Shown piece by piece: positions 7,110 to 15,804 of a DNA stretch of 40,668 nucleotides (its first letter is position 1; every line of letters begins with the position of its first letter). This DNA comes from an uncultured Bacteroidota bacterium (lineage in GTDB: Bacteria > Bacteroidota > Bacteroidia > Chitinophagales > Chitinophagaceae). Both the position numbers and the translations under genes were made by a program. The notes beneath the pieces were generated by a model that saw only the letters and a list, made by a program, of their open reading frames with translations, ran no database searches and had not been told where the DNA came from. Location of the stretch: assembly GCA_903835005.1 (NCBI GenBank), contig CAILLK010000024.1, positions 1-40,668 on the forward strand. Reading direction: 5' to 3'.

Positions 7110-8273
7110 TTATAACTTCTTCAACTCATGTTTTAAGAATGACTCCAATTCTTCCTTACCGGGCAATTGGAGCATATAATTTCTAACGAACAGCTTTTTA
7201 TCCATATCGGCGGTGGCATATTCTACCAATGCATCATTTTTATTGGTAACCAATAAAATCCCTATCGGGGGATTTTCCACAGGAAGAGTTATTTCCTTTT
7301 TATAATAGTTGATATATGTGTTGAGTTGCCCTGCATTGGTATGATTGAATTCATCTACTTTCAATTCTATAAGCACATGGCATCTAAGTATACGGTGATA
7401 AAAAACGAGGTCTATATAGAAATATTCATCGCCTATGAGTATTCTTTTTTGCCTGGCTTCCAGGCAAAAACCATGGCCCAGTTCCATAAAGAATTGCTGC
7501 AGATTATCAAGCAATGCTGTTTCGAGATCACTTTCCTCTACCAGGTCTTTGGTTGGTAACCCCAGAAATTCGAAGGCATAAAAGTCTTTTATTAATGATG
7601 AAAATTGAAAGGTTTCTGATTTTTCATTGAGCTTTTGCAGCAACATGTCCGGTTTTTTGGAAAGACTACTTCTTTCATAAAGCAATGTATTGATTTGCCT
7701 TTTTAATTCCCTTACACTCCATGTTCCTTTTATAGCTTCTGCAGCATAAAAGAACCGCTTAGATGCATCATTAATAGCAATCAAAAGCGTTATGTGAGAA
7801 AAGGACAGCTTATTTATTATAGCATCTAATAATATAATCTCATTACTTTCAACAGGAGATTGAATTTCTTTATTTAATTGAATATTAGCTGTTTGTAATT
7901 CGTCAGACAGTGTCTGACGAATTCCTATATCTGAAATGTATAATTCGTCAGACAGTGTCTGACGAATTACCATTCCGATTTTATTTAATTCATTAATTGT
8001 CGTTTGGGCAATTTGGGGATATGTAATATAGAATAGCCTGTTAAGCTTAAGGTTAGTAACAGAAAGCCCTTTTATGTTTAATGACTCTGATAAAATATCC
8101 AGCAGTTTATCTCCGTATTTTGCCCGGTCTTCCCCTTTTTGCTCGAACTCCACAATGTAATAACCTATCAGCCAGTTACGGACGGTAAGCAGGCGGTTTA
8201 CTGATTTACCGGCTTCGGCTTTAAATGAGCCGTCTATATTCTGGATCTGAGCAACAAGAAGGTTTAACTGCAT
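7110..8273 (-). CDS. DUF1016 / PDDEXK nuclease-domain protein (YhcG-like)
   Basis: 387 aa. The N-terminal half fits DUF1016_N, with the typical VNRLLTVRNWLIGYYIVEFEQKG-like region (25-47) and YGDKLLDILSESL (53-65). The C-terminal half carries a PDDEXK-like nuclease core: D288 in YFYIDLVFYH, E303 and K305 in HVLIELK, and Q316 in AGQLNTYINYY. The function of the family is unknown; it is common in accessory loci and often near restriction or toxin genes. Odd feature: residues 103-111 and 118-126 are the same nine residues, IRQTLSDEL, encoded by two identical 27-bp palindromes placed 45 bp apart in frame. Its stop is 10 nt before queA, on the same strand, which looks like insertion of an accessory gene into the queA leader region (inference). 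Confidence 0.85.
   Translation of the reverse strand: MQLNLLVAQIQNIDGSFKAEAGKSVNRLLTVRNWLIGYYIVEFEQKGEDRAKYGDKLLDILSESLNIKGLSVTNLKLNRLFYITYPQIAQTTINELNKIGMVIRQTLSDELYISDIGIRQTLSDELQTANIQLNKEIQSPVESNEIILLDAIINKLSFSHITLLIAINDASKRFFYAAEAIKGTWSVRELKRQINTLLYERSSLSKKPDMLLQKLNEKSETFQFSSLIKDFYAFEFLGLPTKDLVEESDLETALLDNLQQFFMELGHGFCLEARQKRILIGDEYFYIDLVFYHRILRCHVLIELKVDEFNHTNAGQLNTYINYYKKEITLPVENPPIGILLVTNKNDALVEYATADMDKKLFVRNYMLQLPGKEELESFLKHELKKL
7897..7968. repeat. Two identical 27-bp palindromes inside the DUF1016 gene
   Basis: Copies at 7897-7923 and 7942-7968. Each has perfect 13-nt arms, AATTCGTCAGACA and its reverse complement, around a single central base. The start-to-start distance is 45 bp (15 codons), so both copies keep the reading frame and each adds the nine-residue IRQTLSDEL. 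The 18-nt spacer between them is not part of the palindrome. In mRNA each copy would fold into a tight hairpin. Confidence 0.93.
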
Positions 8274-8328
8274 ATAAGCGCAATAAATTGTTGAAGATTT
8301 ACTAGTGAAGATAATAAAAAATCAACAT

Positions 8329-9720
8329 TCACCTGATTTCAGGTATCGTTATCCCGGTTATTTTCCGGTAAAGATCTATGGCGTAAAGATCGGTCATACC
8401 GGCAATAAAATCCACTACCGATTGCAGGTCGTGGTATACATTATTGCCATCGTGCAATATAGGAAACTGTGAAGAAACCAGTTTAATGATCTTGCGGGAT
8501 TTGCTCTGATCGGGATGCAAAACCGCATGTACAAATTCCTTCAATAAACCGCCTATCACATTATAACCAGCAATTTCTATTTCGACCACAGCCCGGTAGT
8601 TATAGATATGCTTCACAGAGAAGTCGTTGATGCGCTCTATAAGCTTATGATCATTGTGGGGCAGGCAACTGAGCAGGTCTTTTTCGAGCGTGCCATTGAG
8701 CAGCTCTTCCTCATGAGCCATAAATGTATTAGCCAGTTTGTCAATCATCAATCCGATCCAGCGTGCCCGGATGTATTGTACTTTCTGGTTATCATCATTT
8801 ATGTTGGCCAGTTTTTTTTCAAGATAACCGCGCGAACTGTATCCCGTTTCCTGATCGAAGAAAGGCAGGAACATATCCATAAAAGTATTCAAAGAAATGA
8901 GGTGCAGCCTGTGTGCGTCTTCCAGATCAATAACCCGGTAGCAGATATCATCGGCAGCCTCGGTAAGATATACAAACGGATGGCGGGCAAACACATGATC
9001 GAAGTCTTTTTTTGGCGGGATATGGAGCGCCATGGCGAGGTGCCGGAAAGTGTTGAGTTCAGAATCAAAAAAGCCCGCTTTTTTGGTAGCAATCAACCCG
9101 CTTTTTTTATTAAAACCTTCGAGTGATGCACTGGGGTATTTGACCAGCGAAGCAAGAGTGGTATAGGTGAGGCGGTACCCGCCAGGCTCCGGCTCGTTGA
9201 AACTGTGGGTAAGTACCCTTAAAGCATTTGAATTGCCCTCGAACCGTTCGAAATCGCTGCGCTGGTTTTCGCTGAGTGCATCGTGAATAATGGTTTTGGT
9301 ATCTCCTTCGAGACCTTTGAAATAGGTGCGGATAGCATCTTCTCCGGAATGGCCGAAAGGCGGGTTGCCGATATCATGAGCCAGGCAGGCAGAAGCAATA
9401 ACAGAAGCCAGTTCATGCCGGTAAAACTCTCTGAAATCGTCGCCTTCCTGTATATGTTTTGCAGCAATCTGCTCACCAACTGCCTTGCCTAATGAACGGC
9501 CAACGGAAGCTACCTCAAGGCTGTGCGTGAGCCTGTTGTGTACAAAAATGGCCCCCGGCAAGGGGAAAACCTGTGTCTTATTCTGCAGCCGGCGGAAAGC
9601 AGATGAAAAAATGATCCGGTCGTAATCGCGCTGGAAATGATTGCGCATCGGGTCGTAACTATAGTTTTTCTTTTCCGACTCTCCCGTCCGTTGAGTTGTA
9701 TAAAGCGAAGCCCAGTTCAT
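8329..9720 (-). CDS. dgt: dGTP triphosphohydrolase (HD domain)
   Basis: 463 aa. It splits dGTP (or other dNTPs in homologues) into deoxynucleoside and triphosphate. The HD-domain metal site is visible: H66 in NRLTHSLEVA, H115-D116 in LAHDIGNPPFGHSGED, and a later D in AADDICYRVIDLED (about 285-298). The opening RDYDRIIFSSAFRRLQNKTQVF (31-52) is characteristic of dNTPase proteins. Length is in the long-form dGTPase range. It is a single gene, minus strand, likely its own transcript. The substrate range cannot be told from sequence. Confidence 0.93.
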   Translation of the reverse strand: MNWASLYTTQRTGESEKKNYSYDPMRNHFQRDYDRIIFSSAFRRLQNKTQVFPLPGAIFVHNRLTHSLEVASVGRSLGKAVGEQIAAKHIQEGDDFREFYRHELASVIASACLAHDIGNPPFGHSGEDAIRTYFKGLEGDTKTIIHDALSENQRSDFERFEGNSNALRVLTHSFNEPEPGGYRLTYTTLASLVKYPSASLEGFNKKSGLIATKKAGFFDSELNTFRHLAMALHIPPKKDFDHVFARHPFVYLTEAADDICYRVIDLEDAHRLHLISLNTFMDMFLPFFDQETGYSSRGYLEKKLANINDDNQKVQYIRARWIGLMIDKLANTFMAHEEELLNGTLEKDLLSCLPHNDHKLIERINDFSVKHIYNYRAVVEIEIAGYNVIGGLLKEFVHAVLHPDQSKSRKIIKLVSSQFPILHDGNNVYHDLQSVVDFIAGMTDLYAIDLYRKITGITIPEIR

Positions 9721-10004
9721 TCTGTAAATATAGCCATCAAATGATAGCCCAACAAGAATGCAGAAACTCAGCCAGAAAAAGTGACGTAACCTGAACCCGA
9801 AGCATGTATTTATAGTTAACGGAATAAATTGTTGTAAAGAAATGTAACCACAAAAATGCAGCCGGAGATAAACGGCAAAACCCGATATGTATGATATGGT
9901 TCAAAAACAGAGGCCATAAGCCGGATATATCTATAAACGGCAACTGAATAAATATATTATATTAAGTGCAAATAAAAAACAGGCTGACTGCATGATTCAT
10001 TTAA

Positions 10005-10367
10005 TTATCCATTAGCAGACAGCAAAATACTGCTTAGTTCCTTTTCATCCCAGCCAAGAAAGAAACTACCATTGCCAAGGTCCCACACAGGCCGTTTGAT
10101 GAGTGAAGTATTTTTTATCATCAGGTTTATGGCTTTAGATTTATTGGTTACATCTGCCTTTTCAGTATCGGAAAGACCTTTATAGGTGGTTCCTTTGGTA
10201 TTAATTACCTTATCTGCCGGGAAATGTTTCAGCCATTCCGCAATTGTGCTTTTATCAATACCACTAACTTTGTAATCGTGAAAGGTAAAAGTCAGATTAT
10301 TTGCAGTCAGCCATTTCAATGCCTTCTGCATGGTATCGCAATTCTTTATGCCGTATATGGTAATCAT
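10005..10367 (-). CDS. ArsC/Spx-family protein (YffB-like)
   Basis: 120 aa, thioredoxin-like ArsC family. MITIYGIKNCDTMQKALKWL holds a single cysteine (C10) in the CxxxxxK-type active loop, and LIKRPVW (89-95) carries the conserved Arg-Pro pair. There is no second cysteine in the N-terminal loop, so it lacks a CxxC and is more like YffB/ArsC-related proteins than Spx. True arsenate reduction is unproven, and there are no ars genes nearby. A -7 box lies only 4 nt before the ATG, so the mRNA may be leaderless. Confidence 0.85.
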   Translation of the reverse strand: MITIYGIKNCDTMQKALKWLTANNLTFTFHDYKVSGIDKSTIAEWLKHFPADKVINTKGTTYKGLSDTEKADVTNKSKAINLMIKNTSLIKRPVWDLGNGSFFLGWDEKELSSILLSANG

Positions 10368-10371
10368 GCTC

Positions 10372-10379
10372 CAAAATTA
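10372..10379 (-). promoter_or_regulatory. -7 box directly before the ArsC-like gene
   Basis: Minus-strand TAATTTTG (10379-10372) fits TAnnTTTG. Only 4 nt separate it from the ATG at 10367, so transcription would start at or inside the start codon. No clear -33 box was found. Confidence 0.4.
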
Positions 10380-10517
10380 AGTGCCTTGTGTTTATAAAAC
10401 TCAATAAAAGCTTGCTGCAATGAATAAAGAAGAGGCGGAACAGGTATCGGGATGATTCAAAAATATAATTAGGATTTGCAGGGAATTCTTAAAATGATCA
10501 AGTCACCATTCATTTAC

Positions 10518-10525
10518 TATATTTG
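10518..10525 (+). promoter_or_regulatory. -7 box supporting the TTG start at 10544
   Basis: TATATTTG at 10518-10525 fits TAnnTTTG and lies 18 nt before the TTG start. A stop codon (TAA, 10541-10543) sits directly in front of the TTG in the same frame, so translation cannot begin further upstream. Confidence 0.5.
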
Positions 10526-10543
10526 ACCATATACAACACCTAA

Positions 10544-12250
10544 TTGAATAAGATCCGCGAATTATGGAAGAAGTATTTCGGCCCGGGGGGAAACGGGCCA
10601 GGGGCAACCTGTCTGTTTATTTTTTCGTGGGTATTGCTGATGTGCCTTTACTGGCCCGCAAGAAAGGCGGGATTTGTGACTGACTTTACCGGCTGGCTTG
10701 ACCAGGTGCGGCATCATGGCTTCCGGGAGTTTATCAACCGAACCAATTTCCAGGCGAAAAGCTGGTACCAGCTGACCCAATTCAACACATGGGCGTTTTA
10801 TAAAATTTTCGGCATTCATGCTATGGCATGGCATGTGCTGTTTGTGACACTTCATGCAGCGAATGCCTGGTTACTATATGTGCTTTGCCGCGGCCTTCTG
10901 AACGACAGCGGTGTGAAAAACGGAGGGGCCATTGCTTCAGTGGGCGTATTGCTGTTTTGCATTACACCTTATGCATCGGAAGTTATTGTATGGGAACCGG
11001 CCTTTCATTTTCTGCAGGGGCTGTTGTTAATGCTGGTTGTACTGGTATGCGTGCAACGGTCATTGCAGACGAGCCGGCCTGTATATGGCAGAATAGCCCT
11101 GGTGGTCTATTTATTATCCTTGTTTTCGCTGGAAATCTTTTATATCACGCCATGGCTGGTTTTGAGTACAGGTATGTTTTATCATTTTGACCGTAAACCG
11201 GGCCAGATGAACCTGAGGCTGGTGTTTAAGTACTTCTTTATACCTATGCTGGCATTGTTTGTGCTGCGCATAACGGGATACAGGCTGGCCAATGGCGATT
11301 GGGTGTCGCGAATAGGGTCGGGATCTGTATCTGCGATACATTGGGACTGGTTCGGGAAGCCAGCGAAATATCTGTTTCATTTGTTGCTGATGGGCAGGTT
11401 CTGGCCTGAGGATTTGCGGCAAAAAGTTTATGCGGTATGTGATTCTATGCCGGGTTTAATTTTGTTTTACGGAATAGTAACCGGCATTTCCGGCCGGATT
11501 TTTTCGGTGTTTGGGAAGATGGGTGGTAAGGGCAGGGTGGCATCGCTGCTGTTTATCTGGATGATGATGGCTCTGCTGCTGCTGGTGCCTCTGTGGTTTG
11601 CCAGTGACATGCTGGTGGTATATGACCGGTATACGTATTTTGCCGGGGCCTTTTTTTATATGCTGGTGGCTGTGGTTGGGTCAATGATTGCGATCCGGTT
11701 TTTTAGTTGTTTATTTCTTGCTGTGGTTCTGGCAATAAATGTACGGTACAACATAAAAGTGGTACGTATGTGGAGCAAGAGCTACCATGTTGTAAACAAT
11801 CTGCTTAGCACAATTCCAGATGACCGTAATAAAATAATGTTGCTGCTGAATGTGCCACAATGTATGCAGGGAGCGCCAATGATTGGAGCTGAGAAAAACA
11901 GTGAATTCAAACTGATGCACGACTTGCTGATACCCGATAAACTGCTGACCAATACCGTATATGATGTACTTGCCTACAATATGCTTACACCGCAGGACGG
12001 GGCGCATGTGGATGTGATCAACGACAGTATGATTAAGGTGACGCTGAATCAATGGGGTACCTGGTGGTGGCTGGAGACGAGAGGTGGTTACAGCTACCGG
12101 ACAACGGACTACAAACTGGACCTGAAAGACCCGGGACACTGGTATGAGCTGACACTGCGAAAACCTGCGAACCAATATCTGCTGCTTTATAATGTGGGTG
12201 ATGAATGGCGGGAAGTGAAAATACCCCTGGCCCCTAAAGGCGAGCACTAG
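10544..12250 (+). CDS. Polytopic membrane protein, GT-C glycosyltransferase-like
   Basis: 568 aa with a TTG start: TAA lies just before it and the first in-frame ATG is about 30 codons inside the first membrane segment. About ten hydrophobic helices are spread over residues 20-400, and a soluble C-terminal domain (about 405-568) follows. The first loop, between helices 1 and 2, contains TDFTGWLDQVRHHGFREF, the kind of acidic, polar loop seen in GT-C enzymes that use polyprenyl-linked sugars, and YDRYTYFAGAFFYML (about 365-380) resembles a late conserved helix. I cannot assign a substrate. It is flanked by a decayed stretch downstream. Hypothetical membrane glycosyltransferase is my best reading, held loosely. 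Confidence 0.6.
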   Translation: MNKIRELWKKYFGPGGNGPGATCLFIFSWVLLMCLYWPARKAGFVTDFTGWLDQVRHHGFREFINRTNFQAKSWYQLTQFNTWAFYKIFGIHAMAWHVLFVTLHAANAWLLYVLCRGLLNDSGVKNGGAIASVGVLLFCITPYASEVIVWEPAFHFLQGLLLMLVVLVCVQRSLQTSRPVYGRIALVVYLLSLFSLEIFYITPWLVLSTGMFYHFDRKPGQMNLRLVFKYFFIPMLALFVLRITGYRLANGDWVSRIGSGSVSAIHWDWFGKPAKYLFHLLLMGRFWPEDLRQKVYAVCDSMPGLILFYGIVTGISGRIFSVFGKMGGKGRVASLLFIWMMMALLLLVPLWFASDMLVVYDRYTYFAGAFFYMLVAVVGSMIAIRFFSCLFLAVVLAINVRYNIKVVRMWSKSYHVVNNLLSTIPDDRNKIMLLLNVPQCMQGAPMIGAEKNSEFKLMHDLLIPDKLLTNTVYDVLAYNMLTPQDGAHVDVINDSMIKVTLNQWGTWWWLETRGGYSYRTTDYKLDLKDPGHWYELTLRKPANQYLLLYNVGDEWREVKIPLAPKGEH

Positions 12251-12332
12251 ATTTTATGTGCTGAGCAAAGGGATATTTTACGGGCTTATTTATTTCAGAT
12301 TTCGATGTAAGGGTGTGCTTCACGTTGAAAGT

Positions 12333-12572
12333 ATGATACAACTGAAGCAAACGATTCTTAAAGTTTACAATGAAGCAGATCATAAATACTTTAAGGATAC
12401 GGTTACTGGTTATTAACTGCTTTTGCTCAATGTGGTAATTCTATGTATGATATATGATCTGGCGAATCCGGATACTAAAAAAATCAGCATTACCGACCTC
12501 AAAGACCCGGGCCTGCCGATAGTGTCCTTTTATTGTTGCGGACTCTATTGCAGGTTATTAATCCGCATCTGA
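12333..12572 (+). pseudogene. Possible decayed coding fragment with an internal stop
   Basis: In the 470-bp gap before the ABC exporter, one frame runs from ATG 12333 to TGA 12570-12572 and is interrupted once, by TAA at 12414-12416. The pieces read MIQLKQTILKVYNEADHKYF and onward, then a hydrophobic LLLLNVVILCMIYDL followed by TDLKDPGLPIVS. The protein-like composition and a plausible membrane segment crossing the stop suggest a decayed small membrane-protein gene. I do not recognise the family and the signal could be chance. The rest of the gap (12251-12332 and 12573-12700) shows nothing I can name. Confidence 0.3.
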
Positions 12573-12709
12573 AAAGTTGCGATCAGATTCAACCGGAAGT
12601 ACAGATAAACAGGGATAATAGAGGAAGGCGGGACGCCGGAAGATGAGCACAAAGGAAACAAAATAAACAATCTCAATATACCTATTGACCTATAAAAGGT
12701 AATTGCCAT

Positions 12710-12717
12710 TACCTTTG
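12710..12717 (+). promoter_or_regulatory. -7 box directly before the ABC exporter
   Basis: TACCTTTG at 12710-12717, with TTG at 12685-12687 (22-nt spacing). The ATG at 12724 follows after 6 nt, so the transcript would begin about at the start codon. The box lies downstream of the alternative TTG at 12703, which argues for the ATG. Confidence 0.45.
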
Positions 12718-12723
12718 CCGATT

Positions 12724-14517
12724 ATGAAACTATTAATGCAATACCTGAGCCGTTACAAGCTCATGATTTTTCTGGCAATAGTACTTGCTGCCATCAATCA
12801 GAGTTTTTCGCTGCTTAACCCCATTATGGCCGGAAAAATACTGAATCAGCTGGTTAATCATCCTCATTCATTCGACCTTGCCGGCCAGATAGCCAGAAAC
12901 CAGACAGCCTATTTTCACCTGGCATTAATGTATATAGGCGCCATAATGGGCATCGCTATGGTTTCGCGTATAGCCAAAAATTTTCAGGACTATGTAGTGA
13001 ATGTGGTGATACAGAAATTCGGAGCACGCCTCTATACCGATGGTCTTCGTCATGCACTCAGGCTGCCTTACCAGGATTTCGAAGACCAGAGCAGCGGTCA
13101 GACACTTTCTGTTTTGCAAAAAGTGCGTGCAGATTGTGAGAAATTCATCCAGTCATTTTTCAATGTTTTGCTGCCTACAATTGTAGGAATTGTATTTGTT
13201 ATAGTATATACTGTAAGCCTTAATCCCTACCTTCCTTTAGTATATCTGGGAGGCGCGGCAGTATTGGGCATTCTTACCAACCTGCTCAGTAAACGAATAA
13301 AAACCGTGCAGAAAAATATAACCAGGGAGACCAATCAGCTAGCAGGATCAACCACGGAATCGCTCCGGAATATTGAACTCGTAAAAAGCCTCGGTCTCAC
13401 CCACCAGGAGATACGCAGGCTCAATGCCACTACAATAAAAATACTTCAACTGGAACTCAAGAAAGTGCGCAGCATCCGGACCATTTCGTTTATTCAAGGC
13501 ACATTTGTCAATTTCCTTCAACAGGTAATCGTTATGTGCCTGCTATTTTTTATTTTCAAGGGAACCATTAATCCCGGCCAGTACCTGAGCCTTACCTTTT
13601 TCTCCTTTTTCATTTTCGGACCTATGCAGGAAATCGGCAACGTGATTCTTTCCTACCGCGAAGCTGAGGCATCTCTTAACAATATACAGGAGCTTTTTAA
13701 AAAACCTGTTGAATATACTCCCGAGAAACCAGAAGCTATACATGGTATTGAAGTAGTGAAATTTGATGATGTTACTTTTAAGCACAACTCCAGCTCCCGT
13801 CCGGCTCTTGAGGATATTTCTTTCAATGTAAAGCTGGGAGAAACAGTAGCTTTTGTAGGCCCATCAGGCAGCGGCAAGACCACACTTGTAAAACTGCTGG
13901 TAGGGCTTTATCATCCCAATAAAGGACATATTTATTACAACGGGCACAACGAGTCTAATATAGATTATGAAGAACTAAGGATGCAGATGGGCCTTGTTAC
14001 TCAGGATCCGCAACTGTTTTCGGGCACTATACGCGAGAACCTGCTGTTCGTAAACCCCAACGCTGCCGGCGCCGATATAAGTGCAGTGCTTCATCAGGCT
14101 TCCTGCCAGAACCTTCTGGCTCGTGCCGAGAATGGCCTTGATACAGTTATAGGCGAAGGAGGACTTAAACTATCGGGGGGTGAACGTCAGCGTATCTCCA
14201 TAGCCCGTGCTCTGCTGCGCAAACCCAGGCTGATGATTTTTGATGAAGCAACATCGGCCCTTGATTCACTTACCGAAGATGAGATATCTCAAACCATCAG
14301 GGGAATCACTTCCCTGCGCCAGCATATTACAATAATGATTGCTCATCGCCTCAGCACCATTATGCATGCCGACCGGATTTATGTGCTGGAGAAAGGTAAT
14401 GTAGTGGAGACAGGCAATCATGCTTCACTGCTTGAAGAAAAAGGCTTGTATTATGCCATGTGGCGCCAGCAGATCGGGGAAAGGAAAGAACCGGCTATAA
14501 AGAAAGCAGTTGCCTGA
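12724..14517 (+). CDS. ABC exporter, fused permease and ATPase (MsbA-like)
   Basis: 597 aa from ATG 12724. An N-terminal six-helix permease domain (about 1-310, with first helix IFLAIVLAAINQSFSLL) is followed by a nucleotide-binding domain with Walker A GPSGSGKTT (379-387), Q-loop VTQDPQLFSG, signature LSGGERQR (about 484-491), Walker B with DEATSALD (507-514) and the switch His in IAHRLST. It is a half-transporter that would act as a homodimer exporting a lipid, peptide or drug; the substrate cannot be inferred. It stands alone, with a strong terminator after it shared with the convergent DNA repair gene. Confidence 0.93.
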   Translation: MKLLMQYLSRYKLMIFLAIVLAAINQSFSLLNPIMAGKILNQLVNHPHSFDLAGQIARNQTAYFHLALMYIGAIMGIAMVSRIAKNFQDYVVNVVIQKFGARLYTDGLRHALRLPYQDFEDQSSGQTLSVLQKVRADCEKFIQSFFNVLLPTIVGIVFVIVYTVSLNPYLPLVYLGGAAVLGILTNLLSKRIKTVQKNITRETNQLAGSTTESLRNIELVKSLGLTHQEIRRLNATTIKILQLELKKVRSIRTISFIQGTFVNFLQQVIVMCLLFFIFKGTINPGQYLSLTFFSFFIFGPMQEIGNVILSYREAEASLNNIQELFKKPVEYTPEKPEAIHGIEVVKFDDVTFKHNSSSRPALEDISFNVKLGETVAFVGPSGSGKTTLVKLLVGLYHPNKGHIYYNGHNESNIDYEELRMQMGLVTQDPQLFSGTIRENLLFVNPNAAGADISAVLHQASCQNLLARAENGLDTVIGEGGLKLSGGERQRISIARALLRKPRLMIFDEATSALDSLTEDEISQTIRGITSLRQHITIMIAHRLSTIMHADRIYVLEKGNVVETGNHASLLEEKGLYYAMWRQQIGERKEPAIKKAVA

Positions 14518-14554
14518 ATACTGTACCTGTTTAAATATTTTCGATTAGTTTACC

Positions 14555-14587
14555 AGATGTGCCACACTTCAAAAATGTGGCACATCT
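14555..14587. terminator. Bidirectional terminator, 12-bp perfect stem
   Basis: AGATGTGCCACA (14555-14566) and TGTGGCACATCT (14576-14587) enclose the loop CTTCAAAAA. It sits between the convergent ABC exporter and AlkD-like genes and can serve both. Its GCCACA...TGTGGC core recurs in the hairpin after the E1 gene at 22985-23005. Confidence 0.8.
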
Positions 14588-14594
14588 TTGCATA

Positions 14595-15302
14595 TCAGCA
14601 TTTCAGCACCTTCTTCTTTTTCCCATGCTGCCCCTTACTGATCGCCTTATCAATATAAGGCCCGGCATCCGGCACCTTACAGGCTGTGCCATTCATCTCT
14701 ACTGATACCTTACCAATTTTTTCAGCTGCTTTTTTTGCTTCATCTGTGAGGCTTGCGACATAAGTACCCACGCAAATAATAAAACTATTCATGGCGTAGC
14801 GTTCCCTGTTTTTGGCGCTATGAATGTTTTTAACCACCTGTGTAATGAGTTTTTTGTAAGCAGGAATATCCAGCTCCGAATCCGGTTTCAGGGATACCAG
14901 GCCTCCGAAGGTATTCCAGCCGGCCACAGCTATATTCTCCACATCTGATCCAATCCATTCCATAGCCAGCTCAAAGCCAAACCTGCTGCCTGCTGCCACC
15001 CAGGGCACAGTATAGCCACATATGTTATCTGAGGTGGCACCCTTCACCCAGGTTTGAAGGTCTTCCTTTGTCATTTTTGCATCGTCAGCTATAAGGCCAG
15101 CCAGGTACATGGCATCTGCATTGCCGGTCGCATAAAGGTCTTTAGCGAGCTGGTAATCCTTCTTTACTTTCTTTTCTATGATTTTCAGCTTCTCCACCTT
15201 TACCCCGAACAATGGTTCCTTCACCCCATGCTTCATCAGTATTTTTTTGATGTTGGGTTCGCCATAGCTTTCCAGTTCGGTCATTACTTCCTTTACAGTC
15301 AT
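14595..15302 (-). CDS. DNA alkylation repair protein (AlkD-like)
   Basis: 235 aa, HEAT-like repeat protein of the AlkC/AlkD group, which removes alkylated purines without base flipping in the studied members. Seen: VKEVMTELESYGEPNIKKILMKHGVKEPLFGVKV at the N-terminus, FGVKVEKLK being a usual AlkD-family motif, then repeated helical pairs rich in Ala and Trp (WVKGATSDNICGYTVPW; MEWIGSDVENIAVAGWNTF) and a lysine-rich tail GQHGKKKKVLKC. Catalytic-pocket residues of AlkD (two Trp and an Asp) cannot be assigned safely by eye. Cytoplasmic single gene. Confidence 0.8.
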   Translation of the reverse strand: MTVKEVMTELESYGEPNIKKILMKHGVKEPLFGVKVEKLKIIEKKVKKDYQLAKDLYATGNADAMYLAGLIADDAKMTKEDLQTWVKGATSDNICGYTVPWVAAGSRFGFELAMEWIGSDVENIAVAGWNTFGGLVSLKPDSELDIPAYKKLITQVVKNIHSAKNRERYAMNSFIICVGTYVASLTDEAKKAAEKIGKVSVEMNGTACKVPDAGPYIDKAISKGQHGKKKKVLKC

Positions 15303-15370
15303 GAGTTGTGGTTTTTAATAGTTATTTAGTTGCTGATCCTATACTATTTATTACTAAAAAAATTTCACTT

Positions 15371-15772
15371 TTACCTTGGAATTCCTTTCAGATTTTCCCT
15401 TAAATATTTTCTGTATTCAGATACTGATACGATTTTCTCTGCTTCTTTATCGTACAGGGTGATTTCTTTTGTTAGCAGGTCAAATTTAAAAATAATCCAG
15501 AATTCTTTGCCGCCGTTCTGTAACATTACTTCCCCATTCCGGCAATATACCTGTGAGTCCTTTTCATAATAGTCCTCCTGAATATAACACCCACATTCAA
15601 TGCAAAGGTCAGAGCAATAATATTTAGCCAGGGTATCCCATTCCGGCAACTTAGGTTTATGCAGTTCAAAATATCTCAACTCAGAATTTGATATCACTCC
15701 ATGAGGCCTGCTTTGCCCAACACTGGTAAAACCTGTCAGTATTACAATTGCAAGTAGAAATTCTTTTTTCAT
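15371..15772 (-). CDS. Small secreted protein of unknown function
   Basis: 133 aa from the ATG at 15772, chosen because it begins a signal peptide (MKKEFLLAIVILTGFTSVGQS) and removes overlap with murB; the longer reading from 15811 adds 13 residues without sense. The mature part has a cysteine cluster, YYCSDLCIECGCY, spaced C-x3-C-x2-C-x-C, and later KFDLLTKEITLYDKEAEKIV. The cysteines could bind metal or form disulfides. No family recognised. It lies 32 nt downstream of murB on the same strand, so it may be co-transcribed. Confidence 0.65.
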   Translation of the reverse strand: MKKEFLLAIVILTGFTSVGQSRPHGVISNSELRYFELHKPKLPEWDTLAKYYCSDLCIECGCYIQEDYYEKDSQVYCRNGEVMLQNGGKEFWIIFKFDLLTKEITLYDKEAEKIVSVSEYRKYLRENLKGIPR

Positions 15773-15804
15773 TATGGGCAAATTAAAATTAGAAAATATT
15801 ATGC

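Noticed and set aside
9721-10004. 68-codon minus-strand frame upstream of dgt
   Set aside because: Composition is not protein-like, there is no family resemblance and the gap looks like an ordinary intergenic stretch.
10005-10367. Arsenic resistance gene (arsC)
   Set aside because: The protein is in the ArsC/Spx family but no arsR, arsB or acr3 is near and the sequence is closer to YffB-like proteins.
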